The translations under genes and the position numbers were made by a program. Below are positions 11,992 to 23,104 of a DNA stretch of 64,000 nt, piece by piece. The notes under the pieces are model-generated. The model ran no database searches, had not been told where the DNA came from, and worked only from the letters and a program-made list of their open reading frames with translations. The DNA is from Endocalyx cinctus (taxonomy: Eukaryota > Ascomycota > Sordariomycetes > Amphisphaeriales > Apiosporaceae). Each line of letters begins with the position of its first letter. Positions within the stretch are counted from its first letter, which is position 1. The stretch covers positions 1,514,441-1,578,440 of the forward strand of contig BCKC01000001.1 in assembly GCA_001600455.1 (NCBI GenBank). Reading direction: 5' to 3'.

Positions 11992-14935
11992 ATGAGCGGA
12001 CGGCTTGCTTCTCTGGCCGGCCGGCTTCCGGTAACGCGCTCGAGCTCTGCCCGAGTTGTACGCCAATACCACCAACTCCCCTCAGCCGGACTTCTGAGGG
12101 CCGATGCAGCTATTCGCACCGCCCGACGGCGTATGTGGCTGCCAGTCAACTCCTTCCACAACGCCGTCATCGTTCGAAATGCGTCTTTTGTCCGACTTCT
12201 CCCTAGGCTGATGGTCAAGTTTGTGAGGATTCCCGCTATGGCTGGAGGTGTCATGATTGGGGGTTTAGCCTGGGTTCAATACCAAGCCACGCGTGAGTTT
12301 AACTTTACTTAAGTATATGTCGGCATGTGCTTTGCTCGTTTTGGGCCATGTTTACTAATTTTGTCTTTTAAATCTAGAGGCTGGTAATTTCGTAGTGGAA
12401 ATCGTTAACACCACAAAAGACACCGTTACGGGTACGGCATCGAGCATCTTCGACGGCGCCAAAGGTATCGCGGACCAGACGATGCGAGGATTGGAAAGCA
12501 CAAAAGAACAAATAGAGTTACCGGAATGGTTGCAGAAGATCCTAAGGACGCAGGATGAAGAGGGTACTGGAAAAGGGGATGGTGGCCCGGAAGGCGAGGA
12601 TCCTAAACAAGCCAGGGCTGGCGCCGGGGCTGCTTTAGGCGCTTCCGCTGCCGCTTACGGATATGACCAGTCCTCCGAAGAAGATAAACGAAGTCCTGAA
12701 GAGATGGCGCGGGACGATCAGATGATGGTTCTGACCAAGAAGATGATCGAGATCCGAAATATTCTTTCTAGAGTAGGACAATCGAGTACCTTGACACTGC
12801 CCTCCATCGTCGTCATAGGTTCACAATCTTCGGGAAAGAGCTCTGTTCTAGAAGCTATTGTCGGGCACGAATTCTTGCCTAAGGGCTCAAATATGGTTAC
12901 TCGGAGACCTATAGAGCTCACGCTGATCAACACACCTGATTCGACTGCCGAGTACGGTGAGTTTGCGGATCTGGGTTTAGGAAAGATTCACGACTTTACT
13001 TCCATCCAGCGAACTCTTACGGAGCTGAACTTGGCTGTACCCGACTCCCAGTGCGTATCCGACGACCCTATCCGCCTTTCTATCTCGTCACCAAATGTTC
13101 CCGACCTGTCATTGATAGATCTACCTGGTTATATTCAGGTGGTGGGCCAGAATCAACCTCTGGAGCTAAAGCAGAAGATAACAGAGTTGTGTGACAAGTA
13201 CATTCAACCACCTAACGTTATCCTAGCCATATCGGCAGCTGATGTCGATCTCGCTAATTCTACGGCTCTACGAGCCAGCCGAAGGGTTGACCCCAGGGGT
13301 GAAAGGACGATCGGTGTTATCACCAAAATGGACCTGGTTGACCCGTTACGAGGGTCTGCGATACTCAACGATAAGCAATACCCTCTCCGTCTTGGATACG
13401 TCGGGGTTGTTTCCCGCGTTCCCACCACCACAAGTCTATTCAAGAAAGGCAACTCGAACTTGACATCTGCTATCACCAAAAATGAGAACAACTTTTTTTC
13501 TTCCCATCCTATGGAGTTTGGCCCTGGCTCGGACGTCGCGGTCGGGACATCTACTCTTCGTAAAAAGCTTATGCACGTTTTAGAACAAACAATGTCGGCA
13601 AGTTTACAGAGCACGAGCGACGCTATACGCCAAGAACTCGAGGAAGCGACCTACGAATTCAAGGTCCAATACAATGACCGACCGCTTTCTGCCGAATCAT
13701 ACCTAGCTGAGAGTTTAGATGCATTCAAGCATTCGTTTAAGCAATTTGCCGAGGAGTTCGGACGCCCGCAAATGCACGATCTGCTTAAGAACGAACTCGA
13801 CCAGCGAGTGTTGGACTTGTTGGCGGCTAGATATTGGAACAAGCCGATATATGATTTGAGCGTACCTATTCCCGAACCGGATAACCTTGTCGATCTTCCA
13901 AAGGCCGACCCCGAATCTCTTTACTGGCATAGACAGTTGGATGCATCTACGTCATCCCTTACGAAGCTTGGGGTTGGCAGACTTGCTACCAACGTGGTCG
14001 CTAGCGCGATTCAATCAAACGTGGACCAGCTAATTAGCAACTCAACTTTTGTCAACCACCCGTTTGCGCGCCAAGCCATCACCGAGGCGTCTTCGAGCAT
14101 CCTGAATGACAGGTTCTACAGCACTAGCGATCAAGTGGAAAATTGTATCAAGCCCTTCAAGTTTGATATCGAAATGGAAGAGCGAGAGTGGACGGCCGGA
14201 CGAGACCATGTGCAGGGTGTATTGAAGAAGGAATTGTCTGCTTGCGAGGGTGCGTTGAAAAACTTGGAAAGCGCCGTGGGTGGACGGAGGAAGTTGAGGG
14301 AGGTTATGAACTTTGTCGACAAGGCGAGAAGGGGTGACGTGGTGGTGGAGGGTGAGAATAAGAGCGGCGCCGGCGGATTCAGCGGTGCTTTACTTGCAAA
14401 AGGTTCGTATTATCATAATCACACCGAAGAAGAAAAGGAAGAAAAAGAAGGCGAAAAAGAAAAACAGGCTGACTTTTTGTTTATAGGGCGAGAAGCGATA
14501 TTCCTCCGGGACCGGGCAGACATTATCAAGATGCGTATGCTTGCCGTCAAATCGAAGCAATGCGTCAGCATGAAGAATAAATATTACTGCCCCGAGGTTT
14601 TCCTGGATGCGGTGGCCTCGAAGCTGGCATCGACGGCAGTCCTGTTCCTAAACGTGGAATTATTATCGGAATTCTACTACAACTTCCCGCGCGAGTTAGA
14701 TTTGCGACTTGGTCGACATATATCCGACGAAGACGTGGAGAGATTCGCCAAAGAAGATCCCAAGATCAAGAAACATCTGGAAGTGATCAAGAGGAAAGAA
14801 CTCCTAGAGCTGGTCTTGGAGAAGATGGAGAGTTTACGGCAGCTTGACGGAAGAGAAAGAGAGAGATCGAAGGGAGGGAACAAGAAGAATAACGACAAGG
14901 ATCGGGGTAGAAGCGGACGATGGGGACTATTTTGA
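11992..14935 (+). CDS. MGM1: Mgm1/OPA1-type mitochondrial inner-membrane dynamin GTPase
   Basis: Three exons: 11992-12292, 12378-14402 and 14487-14935; 924 residues. The Arg/Ser-rich N-terminus without early acidic residues is a mitochondrial presequence. It is followed by a transmembrane segment around 78-96 (AMAGGVMIGGLAWVQ) and a second Ala/Gly-rich hydrophobic stretch at about 179-196, the expected place of rhomboid (Pcp1) cleavage that makes long and short forms. GTPase motifs are G1 GSQSSGKSS (248-256), the threonine in NMVTRRP, G3 DLPG and G4 TKMD. The middle and C-terminal effector regions follow, ending in a Lys/Arg-rich tail. It drives inner-membrane fusion and crista shape. The last intron (14403-14486) is 84 nt with a GTTCGT donor, a CTGAC branch site and no in-frame stop, so unspliced mRNA would add 28 residues near position 775. 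A five-codon upstream ORF sits at 11936. Confidence 0.93.
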
Positions 14936-16101
14936 TCATTTATTTCGATGCCTCTTTACGATGAATTATCACGATAATGGATGGATTGATTGATTGATTA
15001 ATTAATTGATTCAAAAGGTTGACAAAGGAGTTCAAGGAGTTCCTCAGTCAGGCCTCGGCGGCATTTATTTTTTTCCATCTTCATTTTTGATTTCTCTATT
15101 TTTCTCAACTCAACACGTAGCTGGACTTTAAAAGAAGGTACAAAGCATGTTTAGATATAGAAATATCCAACGATCTCCCTTCCCCTCCCCTTTTTTTTGG
15201 TATTTCATCCCCGTCCTCCTGCCCCCCCCCCCTCCCGTCCCTTATTTTTCTTTTTCTTTGGTAGTGAAATTAAAATTTTATTATAAGAAAATGCAAATAA
15301 TGAAAATGAGACCGGTGGAAAGTATCTTACACTTAGTAGGTGCCTAGGTAGATATCTATATCTACTAGGTAAGTACTTGGTACTTGTAGGCCTTCCTTCC
15401 TTTTTTTTTTTTGTTTTCGTTTTTTAATAAAAATAAATAAAATGAAAGGAAATAAAAAACCAAGGCGTCTTCAGTATAATAGAAAAATAGAAAAGGATAG
15501 ATGGTTCTGTTTGGCTAGGTATGTGACTGGCTACCGAAGTTGTCAAAGCAGTCGTATCCATATTCATCACTCATCATTTTACTGCCAACACTTACAACAA
15601 CAATTCTTCATGGATAGATGTACTAATCATTGGAATAATTGATTGATATATCATTTATTTCATTAATATCTGCGTAAGTTTTTTTTTACTCTACCTTTCC
15701 GCCTTGTTCTTTGCTAGTATCAAATTAGGTATTGCTCATATACACCTAACAACCACCATCGCAGCAACAATAAACAAAGATTACGCACGTGGCAAATAAC
15801 ACGAAACACCTTTTCCTATCAACTTATATTTTCTATATTCTAAGTCATACGTAAAATCCATTCTCTCGGAGGACTGGTTCGAACTTTGAGAACTTAGAAT
15901 TTCGACCTAGTTCTTATCCTGTCTTTAAACCTCTCGAATCAGGACACGATCCATATCTCCATGATACCACTTAGGAACTCCATTCGTGACCCATCCTTCT
16001 TCCTTCCTTTCTTTTTTTTTCCCCCGGTCTTTTACTCCTTTCTACTTCTTCATAGCATACTACACCACAATCGTCGACAATCATTCTACCGTAGTATCGA
16101 T
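14936..16101. other. intergenic with homopolymer tracts
   Basis: Contains GATT/AATT short repeats near 14982-15012, C and T runs near 15190-15260, and a T run near 15401-15425. An in-frame extension at 15961-16101 would give an implausible Phe-rich N-terminus and is treated as 5' UTR of the next gene. Confidence 0.45.
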
Positions 16102-17535
16102 ATGATGGAATCACTACGACAGCAGGCCAAAGACAATCAAGCAGCTTTTGAGAAAGAGCGCGCCAAATGCCGAGATCTCGTGCAGAAGCACGAGGATACA
16201 CTGCACATATTAAAACAAGAGAACCTCAGACTTAGTAAAATCATCGCGGTTCTTGAAACAGAAAATACCACTTTCCGATCCAAGTTGGAACCGGCAAGCA
16301 TCGACGTTGGTACTGCCGATAGCGCGAATCCCGAACAAAAGGATCAACCCGAACAGGCGAAGAAACCGGAGAGCTCGGACGCAGATCCCTCATCATCCCT
16401 TATACTTGCGAATAATAGTTTTCAGATAGAAAGCCTGCGTCAGATCGCGGCTTTTGATTCCGATGACGACGATGATGACTTTGTGACCTTCAGCATAGGC
16501 GACGTGAAAGCTTACGACAAGAAGATTGCACAGATGAGGCGAGATTTCATAGATCGTATTAGGGTTTGCGACGAACTCCGCGTGCAAATATGCGATCTTC
16601 AGACCGATCTTGGAAAGACCAAGGAAGTTTTGGCCGAGGCCCAGAAAAAGGATCAAGAAAAAGCGATACCCGAGGTGGAAATGGAGGGCATGCGCGGTGG
16701 AACAGCAAAATTAGGAGCATCCAGGCTCTGTTGGCAATCCATGGCTTCCACTACCCCCACCGACGCGGTAGTCATAGAGAGATGGATGGGTCTCCGAGAC
16801 ATGATTCGGAAGCTATCCGTCGTTCAATTCAACAAACCGGTCCACGTCGCGACAACTATGAGTATTAGCAACCGTAAACAATTGGAGTTCGAGAAACTGT
16901 CGCCACATTGGCAGGTGTACCTTACGGACGAGAAAAAGGGGGTGACTTGCTACATTATACGCGCCCTCGTCTGGCAGTACCTCATAAGCTGTCTATTCGA
17001 GAAATACGGCGCTATCTGGGGTGCCAAGGTAGCCGATAGCTTCGATGCAATCTTCCAGGTCATCTCGACCACGAACGACAAGACCGTACCGGTGCGTAAC
17101 AAGCTGATCAAGGCGGAGCACTTGTACGCCTTCTGGAAGGCCGATACGGCAAGTCTACTACAATACACTCTCGACTTCGACCGCGAAGCTTTGGAAAAGA
17201 CGGCCAAGAAGATCCTCGAAGCTGTCAAGCCGTTCGCGACGGGCAGCGCCGACGCGGACGGTGCGACCGCGCTAGAAAAGGCGGTCCTGGAGATAGTGGA
17301 GGCATCGGCCGAGTTCGCGGTGCTTATGTGGCGGTCCTACTTCGTCATCCTTATGTCGAACGAGCCCGGAAGCAAGCTTGCGACCGGATTCGGACTCAAC
17401 ACGAACACGATGGAGGTCCGGGGTACTAAACCAGCTCCAGGACCGGAAGACGTGGTCGACTTGATATATTCACCTTGCCTGCTGAAGAAAGTGAAGGAAT
17501 ACTCTGTCATAGTCAAAGCCGAGGTGTTGCTGTGA
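16102..17535 (+). CDS. unrecognised coiled-coil protein
   Basis: Single exon, 477 residues from the ATG at 16102 (a second ATG follows directly at 16105). I do not recognise the family. Residues 1-70 are charged and heptad-like (ESLRQQAKDNQAAFEKERAK onward), predicting a coiled coil. A Glu/Pro/Lys-rich linker and an acidic DSDDDDDDF patch come next, then a second coiled-coil stretch (KKIAQMRRDFIDRIRVCDEL). The C-terminal 280 residues look globular, with ERWMGLRDMIRKLSVVQF and several Trp-containing helices (IRALVWQYLISCLFEKYGAIWG). No signal peptide or membrane segment is visible. High third-position GC in the second half supports real coding. The stop codon is followed at once by a CA microsatellite. 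It could be a structural or adaptor protein; no function is claimed. Confidence 0.75.
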   Translation: MMESLRQQAKDNQAAFEKERAKCRDLVQKHEDTLHILKQENLRLSKIIAVLETENTTFRSKLEPASIDVGTADSANPEQKDQPEQAKKPESSDADPSSSLILANNSFQIESLRQIAAFDSDDDDDDFVTFSIGDVKAYDKKIAQMRRDFIDRIRVCDELRVQICDLQTDLGKTKEVLAEAQKKDQEKAIPEVEMEGMRGGTAKLGASRLCWQSMASTTPTDAVVIERWMGLRDMIRKLSVVQFNKPVHVATTMSISNRKQLEFEKLSPHWQVYLTDEKKGVTCYIIRALVWQYLISCLFEKYGAIWGAKVADSFDAIFQVISTTNDKTVPVRNKLIKAEHLYAFWKADTASLLQYTLDFDREALEKTAKKILEAVKPFATGSADADGATALEKAVLEIVEASAEFAVLMWRSYFVILMSNEPGSKLATGFGLNTNTMEVRGTKPAPGPEDVVDLIYSPCLLKKVKEYSVIVKAEVLL

Positions 17536-17539
17536 TAAG

Positions 17540-17569
<30 letters not shown>
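17540..17569. repeat. (AC)n dinucleotide microsatellite
   Basis: About 15 uninterrupted AC units lying four bases after the stop codon of the coiled-coil protein gene, so within its presumed 3' UTR, and followed by an A run. Confidence 0.95.
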
Positions 17570-17573
<4 letters not shown>

Positions 17574-18412
17574 AGGAGTTATGCTATGTTATGTTACGAT
17601 GCGGGGGTGATTTCGGGAGAAAGGGGAACGCCAACAAGAATACTAGGTACTGATTACTAGCACGCATGACGAGAAAGCTTAAAGGTTTCGTTGTTTCCAA
17701 CCTTTTCCTTGATTTTTTTTCTATTCTAGGCCGGCGCGGAAGGAAAACGAGTTGTTGGTTATGAGTACTTAAGTAAGGAGAAAGAACATTGTATAGGGAT
17801 ACATAAGTACACATCTATGTTACGAACAAGGCATGATACATTGACGAAGGGGAATTCTCACGATGAACACCGCATGGACTTGAGTAGATAGAGAAGATAG
17901 TGCTGGAAATACCCAATTGATAACCCGGTTGTTCTCTAGTTCGTATTTTTGAATTTACTGCTTGAGTTGTACTACTCGGTGATGAATGAATAGGTATGTG
18001 ATATCTGTATCACTTCATCATGAAGTTTCATATAGAAGAAAGAGGAGAGAGAAGAAGAGATGATAAAAGGATAAACTCCAGATGAGAGAGGTCCAATAAA
18101 GTAACAGCTGATAACAGCTGCAGAGACAAATATCATCTTTTTTTTCAGTGTCTCAATTTACTATTGTTAGGTGTGTTAAACTGAGAATTTGAATTTAGTC
18201 CAATTTCCAATTTGCTATTGACGTAAACTCAAAGGGCTTAAAAACCTTCGTCTTAAAAATAAATTAGATAAATATACCCTTTGTAGCTTTTTCTTTCCTC
18301 TCCTTTTTATTTCCGTCCTTTATTTTTGTCGTATTATAATTTCTTTCATCCTAATAGATTTGTATAAACTCGAGTGTCTTTTTTTTTTTTTTTTTGTTTA
18401 AAATATTCTAAC
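17570..18412. other. intergenic
   Basis: AT-rich spacer between the coiled-coil gene and the Rit1 gene. The only notable structure is a T run at 18380-18395, about 20 bases before the Rit1 start codon, probably in the 5' UTR. Confidence 0.45.
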
Positions 18413-19942
18413 ATGACCACAGAGTCCGACCTGATCTTCTCATCCCAGGCTAACCACAACTTCTCGCGCATCCTCTCGGAGCTGAAGCGGTCCAACCTCT
18501 CCATTCCCAACCGCTTCCGGTCCATCCGAGAAGACGCGTCGTTCGTGCGGGACGTAGCCTCGGCGTTCGGCCGACCCTTGGTCGCGAACGAGCGCTGCGG
18601 CAGCTGGTACGTCGCGCCCGACTCCAAATCCGGATCGGCCTACTTCAAGAGCACCGACGGGCACGCGGGCCAGTGGAACTTCAGCCTGCGCCGCCTGAAC
18701 CTGCACCTCCTCCGTCTCGTGGGCGACGCCGACGGCTGCGTCGTCGTCGACTCCACCCGCAGGGGGAAATCGATGCCCGACGCCCTCAGCAAGACCGTCC
18801 CGATCTGGTGCTGCGTCCTGAACCGGGCCTTGTTTCCCGACCGGGTCGACGCCCACGTCCTCCGCGTCCCGCCGAACATCGTCCCGCCTTCGGAACGCGC
18901 CCAGATCGAGGCGCGCATCCCCGAGCACGTTGAAGCTTTGAGGAGGCTGTTCCCCCGGAGGCAGGACTTGGACGCGTTCGCGGGGCAGCTAAAGAAACCG
19001 CTCAGGCCGATGTGGATCACGCCGGAATCGCGCCTCGACGTGCGTGAGGACGACGACGACGACGAGAAGAAGACGGAACGAAAAGAAATCTTCGCCGACT
19101 TTCACCCCGTCGTCTGCTGCACGAGCTCGAGGCGGGTGCTCGCGGGCGAGATGAGCGAGGGCGGGTACATCCAGGGCGCGGGCGACGATACCGAGAACTG
19201 GGCCCTCGGACTCACGCCGCCCGTGTTCTGGGCCAACGTCGACCTCCTCTCGGCCGCGCCCGAGCACGACTTGCCGGATCTCGTGCGCGAGCTGGTCGCG
19301 CGGGCCGCCGTCGGGGAAGGAAAAGGGGGCGAGGATGGCGTTAACAGCAATAATAATAACGCCGACGCCTCGACGACGCGGGTCGCTCCGGGTCTATACG
19401 TCGGTCCCGTATCTTCGCCGTCGGCTGATGCCGACGTCGACGTGTGCGCGATCTCGTTCGAAACCCGGACGACGGACCCGGGCACGTGGATCAAGAACCC
19501 CCGTCGCATGGAGGTCGGCATCGGCAAGCACAAGCTCGTCAGCCGGAACCTGCGGACGGCGTTACCTCACATCTGCGACTTTGTCGATAATTTCCTCGTC
19601 TCGAGGATAGGGGATAACACCTCATCCTTTCTCGAGGACGAAAACAATAATACGTGCCGAGATGATGATGATCATCATCATCAGAAAAAAACAAAGATCG
19701 TGATAAGGTGCGATTCGGGCCAAGACGTCCCCATCGGCGTCGCCTTGGCCTTGGCGTGTCGACTTTTCGACAACGACGAGTTGGAAGGAAAATATTATTT
19801 ATTAAGTCCCGAAAGGAGGAAAGAGATGGTCGTGAATAAAGACCTGATTAGACGGAGGCTCGGTCGTATTATGCTCGCGTACCCGGACGCGAAACCTAGT
19901 CGCGCGACGCTGCAGAGCGTTAATAGTTTTCTTATGGGCTGA
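18413..19942 (+). CDS. RIT1: Rit1: initiator-tRNA 2'-O-ribosyl phosphate transferase
   Basis: Intronless, 509 residues from the ATG at 18413 (an in-frame GTT/TTT tract upstream is a poly-T leader). The N-terminus FRSIREDASFVRDVA and NERCGSWYV, then VVDSTRRGKSMPDALSKT with IWCCVLNR, are recognised signature segments of Rit1. The C-terminal dual-specificity-phosphatase-like domain shows a P-loop-like CDSGQDVPIGVALALAC. Rit1 adds 5-phosphoribosyl to the 2'-OH of A64 in initiator tRNA-Met, which keeps it out of elongation. Two acidic or Asn/His-rich insertions (near 19049-19075 and 19645-19690, the latter with DDDHHHQ) interrupt the conserved blocks and look like flexible loops. Coding DNA is markedly GC-rich compared with flanks. 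Confidence 0.9.
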   Translation: MTTESDLIFSSQANHNFSRILSELKRSNLSIPNRFRSIREDASFVRDVASAFGRPLVANERCGSWYVAPDSKSGSAYFKSTDGHAGQWNFSLRRLNLHLLRLVGDADGCVVVDSTRRGKSMPDALSKTVPIWCCVLNRALFPDRVDAHVLRVPPNIVPPSERAQIEARIPEHVEALRRLFPRRQDLDAFAGQLKKPLRPMWITPESRLDVREDDDDDEKKTERKEIFADFHPVVCCTSSRRVLAGEMSEGGYIQGAGDDTENWALGLTPPVFWANVDLLSAAPEHDLPDLVRELVARAAVGEGKGGEDGVNSNNNNADASTTRVAPGLYVGPVSSPSADADVDVCAISFETRTTDPGTWIKNPRRMEVGIGKHKLVSRNLRTALPHICDFVDNFLVSRIGDNTSSFLEDENNNTCRDDDDHHHQKKTKIVIRCDSGQDVPIGVALALACRLFDNDELEGKYYLLSPERRKEMVVNKDLIRRRLGRIMLAYPDAKPSRATLQSVNSFLMG

Positions 19943-20633
19943 ATGGAGTATTATAGATAGATAAAAAAAAGGTGGGAATGGATTGAAAAATAAAAATATT
20001 GGGTTGGATTGGATGAGTTTTGGTGATACTCTAGAGAGAGAAAAGCGCTGGCTTGCTCAGGTTTTGGTTGTAAAAATGGATATGGGTACGAAGATTAGGA
20101 CATCCACAAACATATAGATATACCTACGCTTTCATACATATATGTATGTGCCTTGTACAAAGGAGGATAGCAACGACATAGACATATAACATATAGACTC
20201 TTATTCGGATAGATATTTAACATGAGTAACGACTGTGACTTTATAAGTCGCGAAATGAACTCTAAGAAAAGCTTTCCTAAACGGAACAGCCGAGATTCGG
20301 CTTTTCTGTCCTGCAATTTCCAGTGTAGATTAAAATATCGGATGAAAAATTAGTAACTACGTATAGAATGCATGAAATATGAAATTTATGTACTTTAAAT
20401 ATTTTCTTGGGTATCTTCCTTTAGAGTCTGATTCTTTCTACTCGTTTCTTATCCACCCCCCCCCCCCTATTCAGTAAATCATTATTATGTAACGTAAGCC
20501 CTTTCCACACATATCTCATGCTTCCCTAAGGATCAGTACACCATCCCTAACCCATCCATATCTGCCAAATAGTTTTCACTTTGAACCTCATCGAACAGCC
20601 AACTACCCCCCTTCGACCCGTAACGCGACAGTC
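19943..20633. other. intergenic between convergent genes
   Basis: Spacer separating the 3' ends of the Rit1 gene (+) and the hydrolase gene (-), so it should hold both terminators. A C run sits at 20455-20467. No gene is seen. Confidence 0.45.
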
Positions 20634-23035
20634 TTATCCCATCTCCAAGATGGTCCGTTTGGTCATATCAGCGTGAACCCAATCTACGATGGTATCGCCC
20701 ACGTCGCCGATCAGCTTCTCGTAGTGCTCCCCCGCGAAAAACAAGCTCGTGTGCGCCGTTGGCTCGTCCATATCTTTCATAAAGACCCTGACCCACTTCG
20801 GGTCCACTTGTCCGTTTATTTTGGAAGGCAGGTTGCAGAATTTTCGGTCTTTCTTCTTCTTCTCCTCTTTCTTATTCCTAGTAATTTGCCTCGCGGTGGG
20901 ATCCAACGAGTCCTCGAAGAGCTGAACCTGTTGCTTTTGCAGCTGCTCGTATTGTTCCCGTTCTTGTTTGGTCATATCTTCGAGAACCCACTGTCCTTCT
21001 CCCTCCTCTTCTCCGTGATCCGGTGGAAGGGGCGACGACGGGGAAAGAATGTCAGAAGCTTGAGATTTCCCCTTATCGACGAGTGGCGAGTGAGATTCGA
21101 CAGGGTTACCATTAGTAGTACTTGTAGAAGGACCTGGTGTGGCCGTCGCGGGAGTAGACGAGGAAGAATCCACGGCTGCCGTGGAACTTTCTCCCTCGGG
21201 GGCTTCGGTATTAGGGTGCGCCGCGGCCGCTTTTAACGCCGCGGCCTCCTCCTTCCGCTTCTGTTTGGCGGCCTCTTTTTCGCGCTTCTCCGCCTCCTGT
21301 GCCCGTTTCTTCATCTTTTTATCGATCATCTTCTGTCGCTCTTTGATCGCCTTGTCGCGCTGTTTGACGGCCTGGTCGTACGATTTCTGGGCGCGCTTCG
21401 CTTCCTTCTCGACTTGCTTGCGCGTCTCTTTGTCCGTGTACTGCTCTAGATCCGGGGCCTCCGGCTTGGGTGGTAGGTCCGGGATCGGAGGTAAGTCGAG
21501 GTTAAGAGCGCTCAACGCCTCTGGTAACTCAGGTGCCGGCGAGGCCGCGGTGGCCTCGGAAGGCTCTGCGGGTACGGCGGCGGCGTCGTTATGGGTGTTT
21601 GATGGACTACTTAACGGTGCAGCGTCATCCTTGTTTTCTTGGGGTTGAGTCAAATCTTTTGAAGATTTCTCTTGCTCTCCTATAGGGGGATAGGATTCTT
21701 CCGCTATGGGCTCCGGACTGAGGACTTCTAAGCTCCGTCTATCATCGTCGGAAATGTCTTCTAACAAGCTGGCGTTCTGAGGAAAAGGTGCTTTCGAAAA
21801 CGATGACTGCGGAGAAGAAAGATAGGAATCCTGAGTAGATAGGATAGAAGCCGGCGGGTAGGAATCGACGGCCGAACCGCTGCGAGCGTGGGCCGTATCC
21901 GTCGTTGCACCGGTATTCTGTGTCTTGGGCTTCTTCGGAAGTCCGTGGCAGACGGTGTAATACTGAACAAAGCGAACCTGCGGAGGCACGTGGGGGAATC
22001 CATGATGTTTTATATCATCTACGTCTTCTAGCTTGCGGACGCTCTCGTAGCGACTCTTCAGCCGATTGATGTCTAAGAGACAGCCGCCGAATTCGAGGTG
22101 AGACATGATATGGCTGGAAGCAGCGTCGATGATATTTTCCGAGCTGTGCTTCTTGACGAAGTGGAAGACATTATTCCACCATCCCCTATCCTGGATCCGA
22201 ATATCGTTGGTAAATGCCGGGTTAAAATTTGGATCAAATGTCATAGCAGGCCCAAACGGAGTAGGAGTCGCGGGCTGCGACATGACGGAAGGATCCGAGT
22301 ACATGGACGCGTTCGACGACATGGAGTCTGACGGCGTTTGACTCGGACCCGGTTGAGCGGTAGGCCCTGGAGGCGGCTTGGGAGGCTCATTCTTTCGAAA
22401 CAAGCTAGATATGCCGGATACGATGATGCCTGGATGTAACCCTAAAAGGGGAGCATCTAAGTTTACTGTTCCCAAAATGCGGTGCTTGAAGCGGCGGGTA
22501 TAATTTTGGGTATCGGTGTTGGGCTAATTAGATTCATTAGCCCACATTAAATCTTTTTATTATTTATGATTAGAAACAAGATTAGTTGACTTGCCATTAA
22601 TACAACGTCGGCAGCCAACAGGCCTCCCATGGAATGCCCGACGAGAACGACATCGGTATTAGGTGATTCGTGAGGAGTAAGCCATGCACTAAAATTGTCG
22701 CGAGCTATCTCGATGGCTTTGTATGTTTTATATCTAGGATAGATCTTGGTATGTACAACGTGAGTATCGGAAAGTGCCAACTTTAAATACTTATGTACGT
22801 GAGCTGGGAAGGATTGAAAAGAAGAATCATTGCCCATGAAACCATGAATATAGATAATTAAGAGGGTGCGACGATGTTCCTCGTTTGCATCCTGACTTGT
22901 CTCGGAGGGGACCAAAGATTGCGTAGACGAGGAACGCGGATCGCCACCAAAGAGTCCCCCTATGTCAGGAGAAAGATGAGCATTTTCATTTTCAAGGGTA
23001 TAAGGAGGGGGTGACTCTATAGAAGAGTAATTCAT
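20634..23035 (-). CDS. alpha/beta hydrolase (DUF676/lipase-like) with long charged C-terminal region
   Basis: Two exons on the minus strand, 23035-22604 and 22523-20634; about 773 residues. Exon 1 encodes the hydrolase core: IYIHGFMGND (oxyanion region, residues 61-70) and nucleophile elbow LVGHSMGGLLAAD with Ser125. Exon 2 resumes with RFKHRILGTVNLDAPLLGLHPGI, the usual continuation of this serine-esterase fold in fungi. After about residue 260 the chain becomes disordered, Pro/Ser/Glu-rich, with a long Lys/Glu/Ala helix (RKQVEKEAKRAQKSYDQAVK onward), and ends with a folded-looking block (WVRVFMKDMDEPTAHTSLFF). The intron is placed at 22603-22524 (donor GTATTA) because it is the only phase-preserving option I found; a donor at 22594 (GTCAAC) gives a frame clash. 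The substrate is unknown; possible roles are lipase or acyl hydrolase. Confidence 0.75.
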
Positions 23036-23071
23036 GATAACAAGAAGAATGACCAGGACAACGAAAATGAA

Positions 23072-23104
23072 AATAACAATAACAATAACAATAACAATAA
23101 CAAT
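23072..23104. repeat. (AATAAC)n microsatellite
   Basis: About five and a half copies of the hexanucleotide AATAAC, located 40 bases upstream of the hydrolase start codon, in its presumed 5' UTR or core promoter. Confidence 0.85.

Noticed and set aside
18440..19610. Minus-strand and alternate-frame ORFs inside RIT1
   Set aside because: Shadows of the GC-rich Rit1 coding sequence.
22580..22594. Intron donor GTCAAC at 22594 for the hydrolase gene
   Set aside because: Leaves one nucleotide of a codon while all usable acceptors start at codon position one, so the frame would break.
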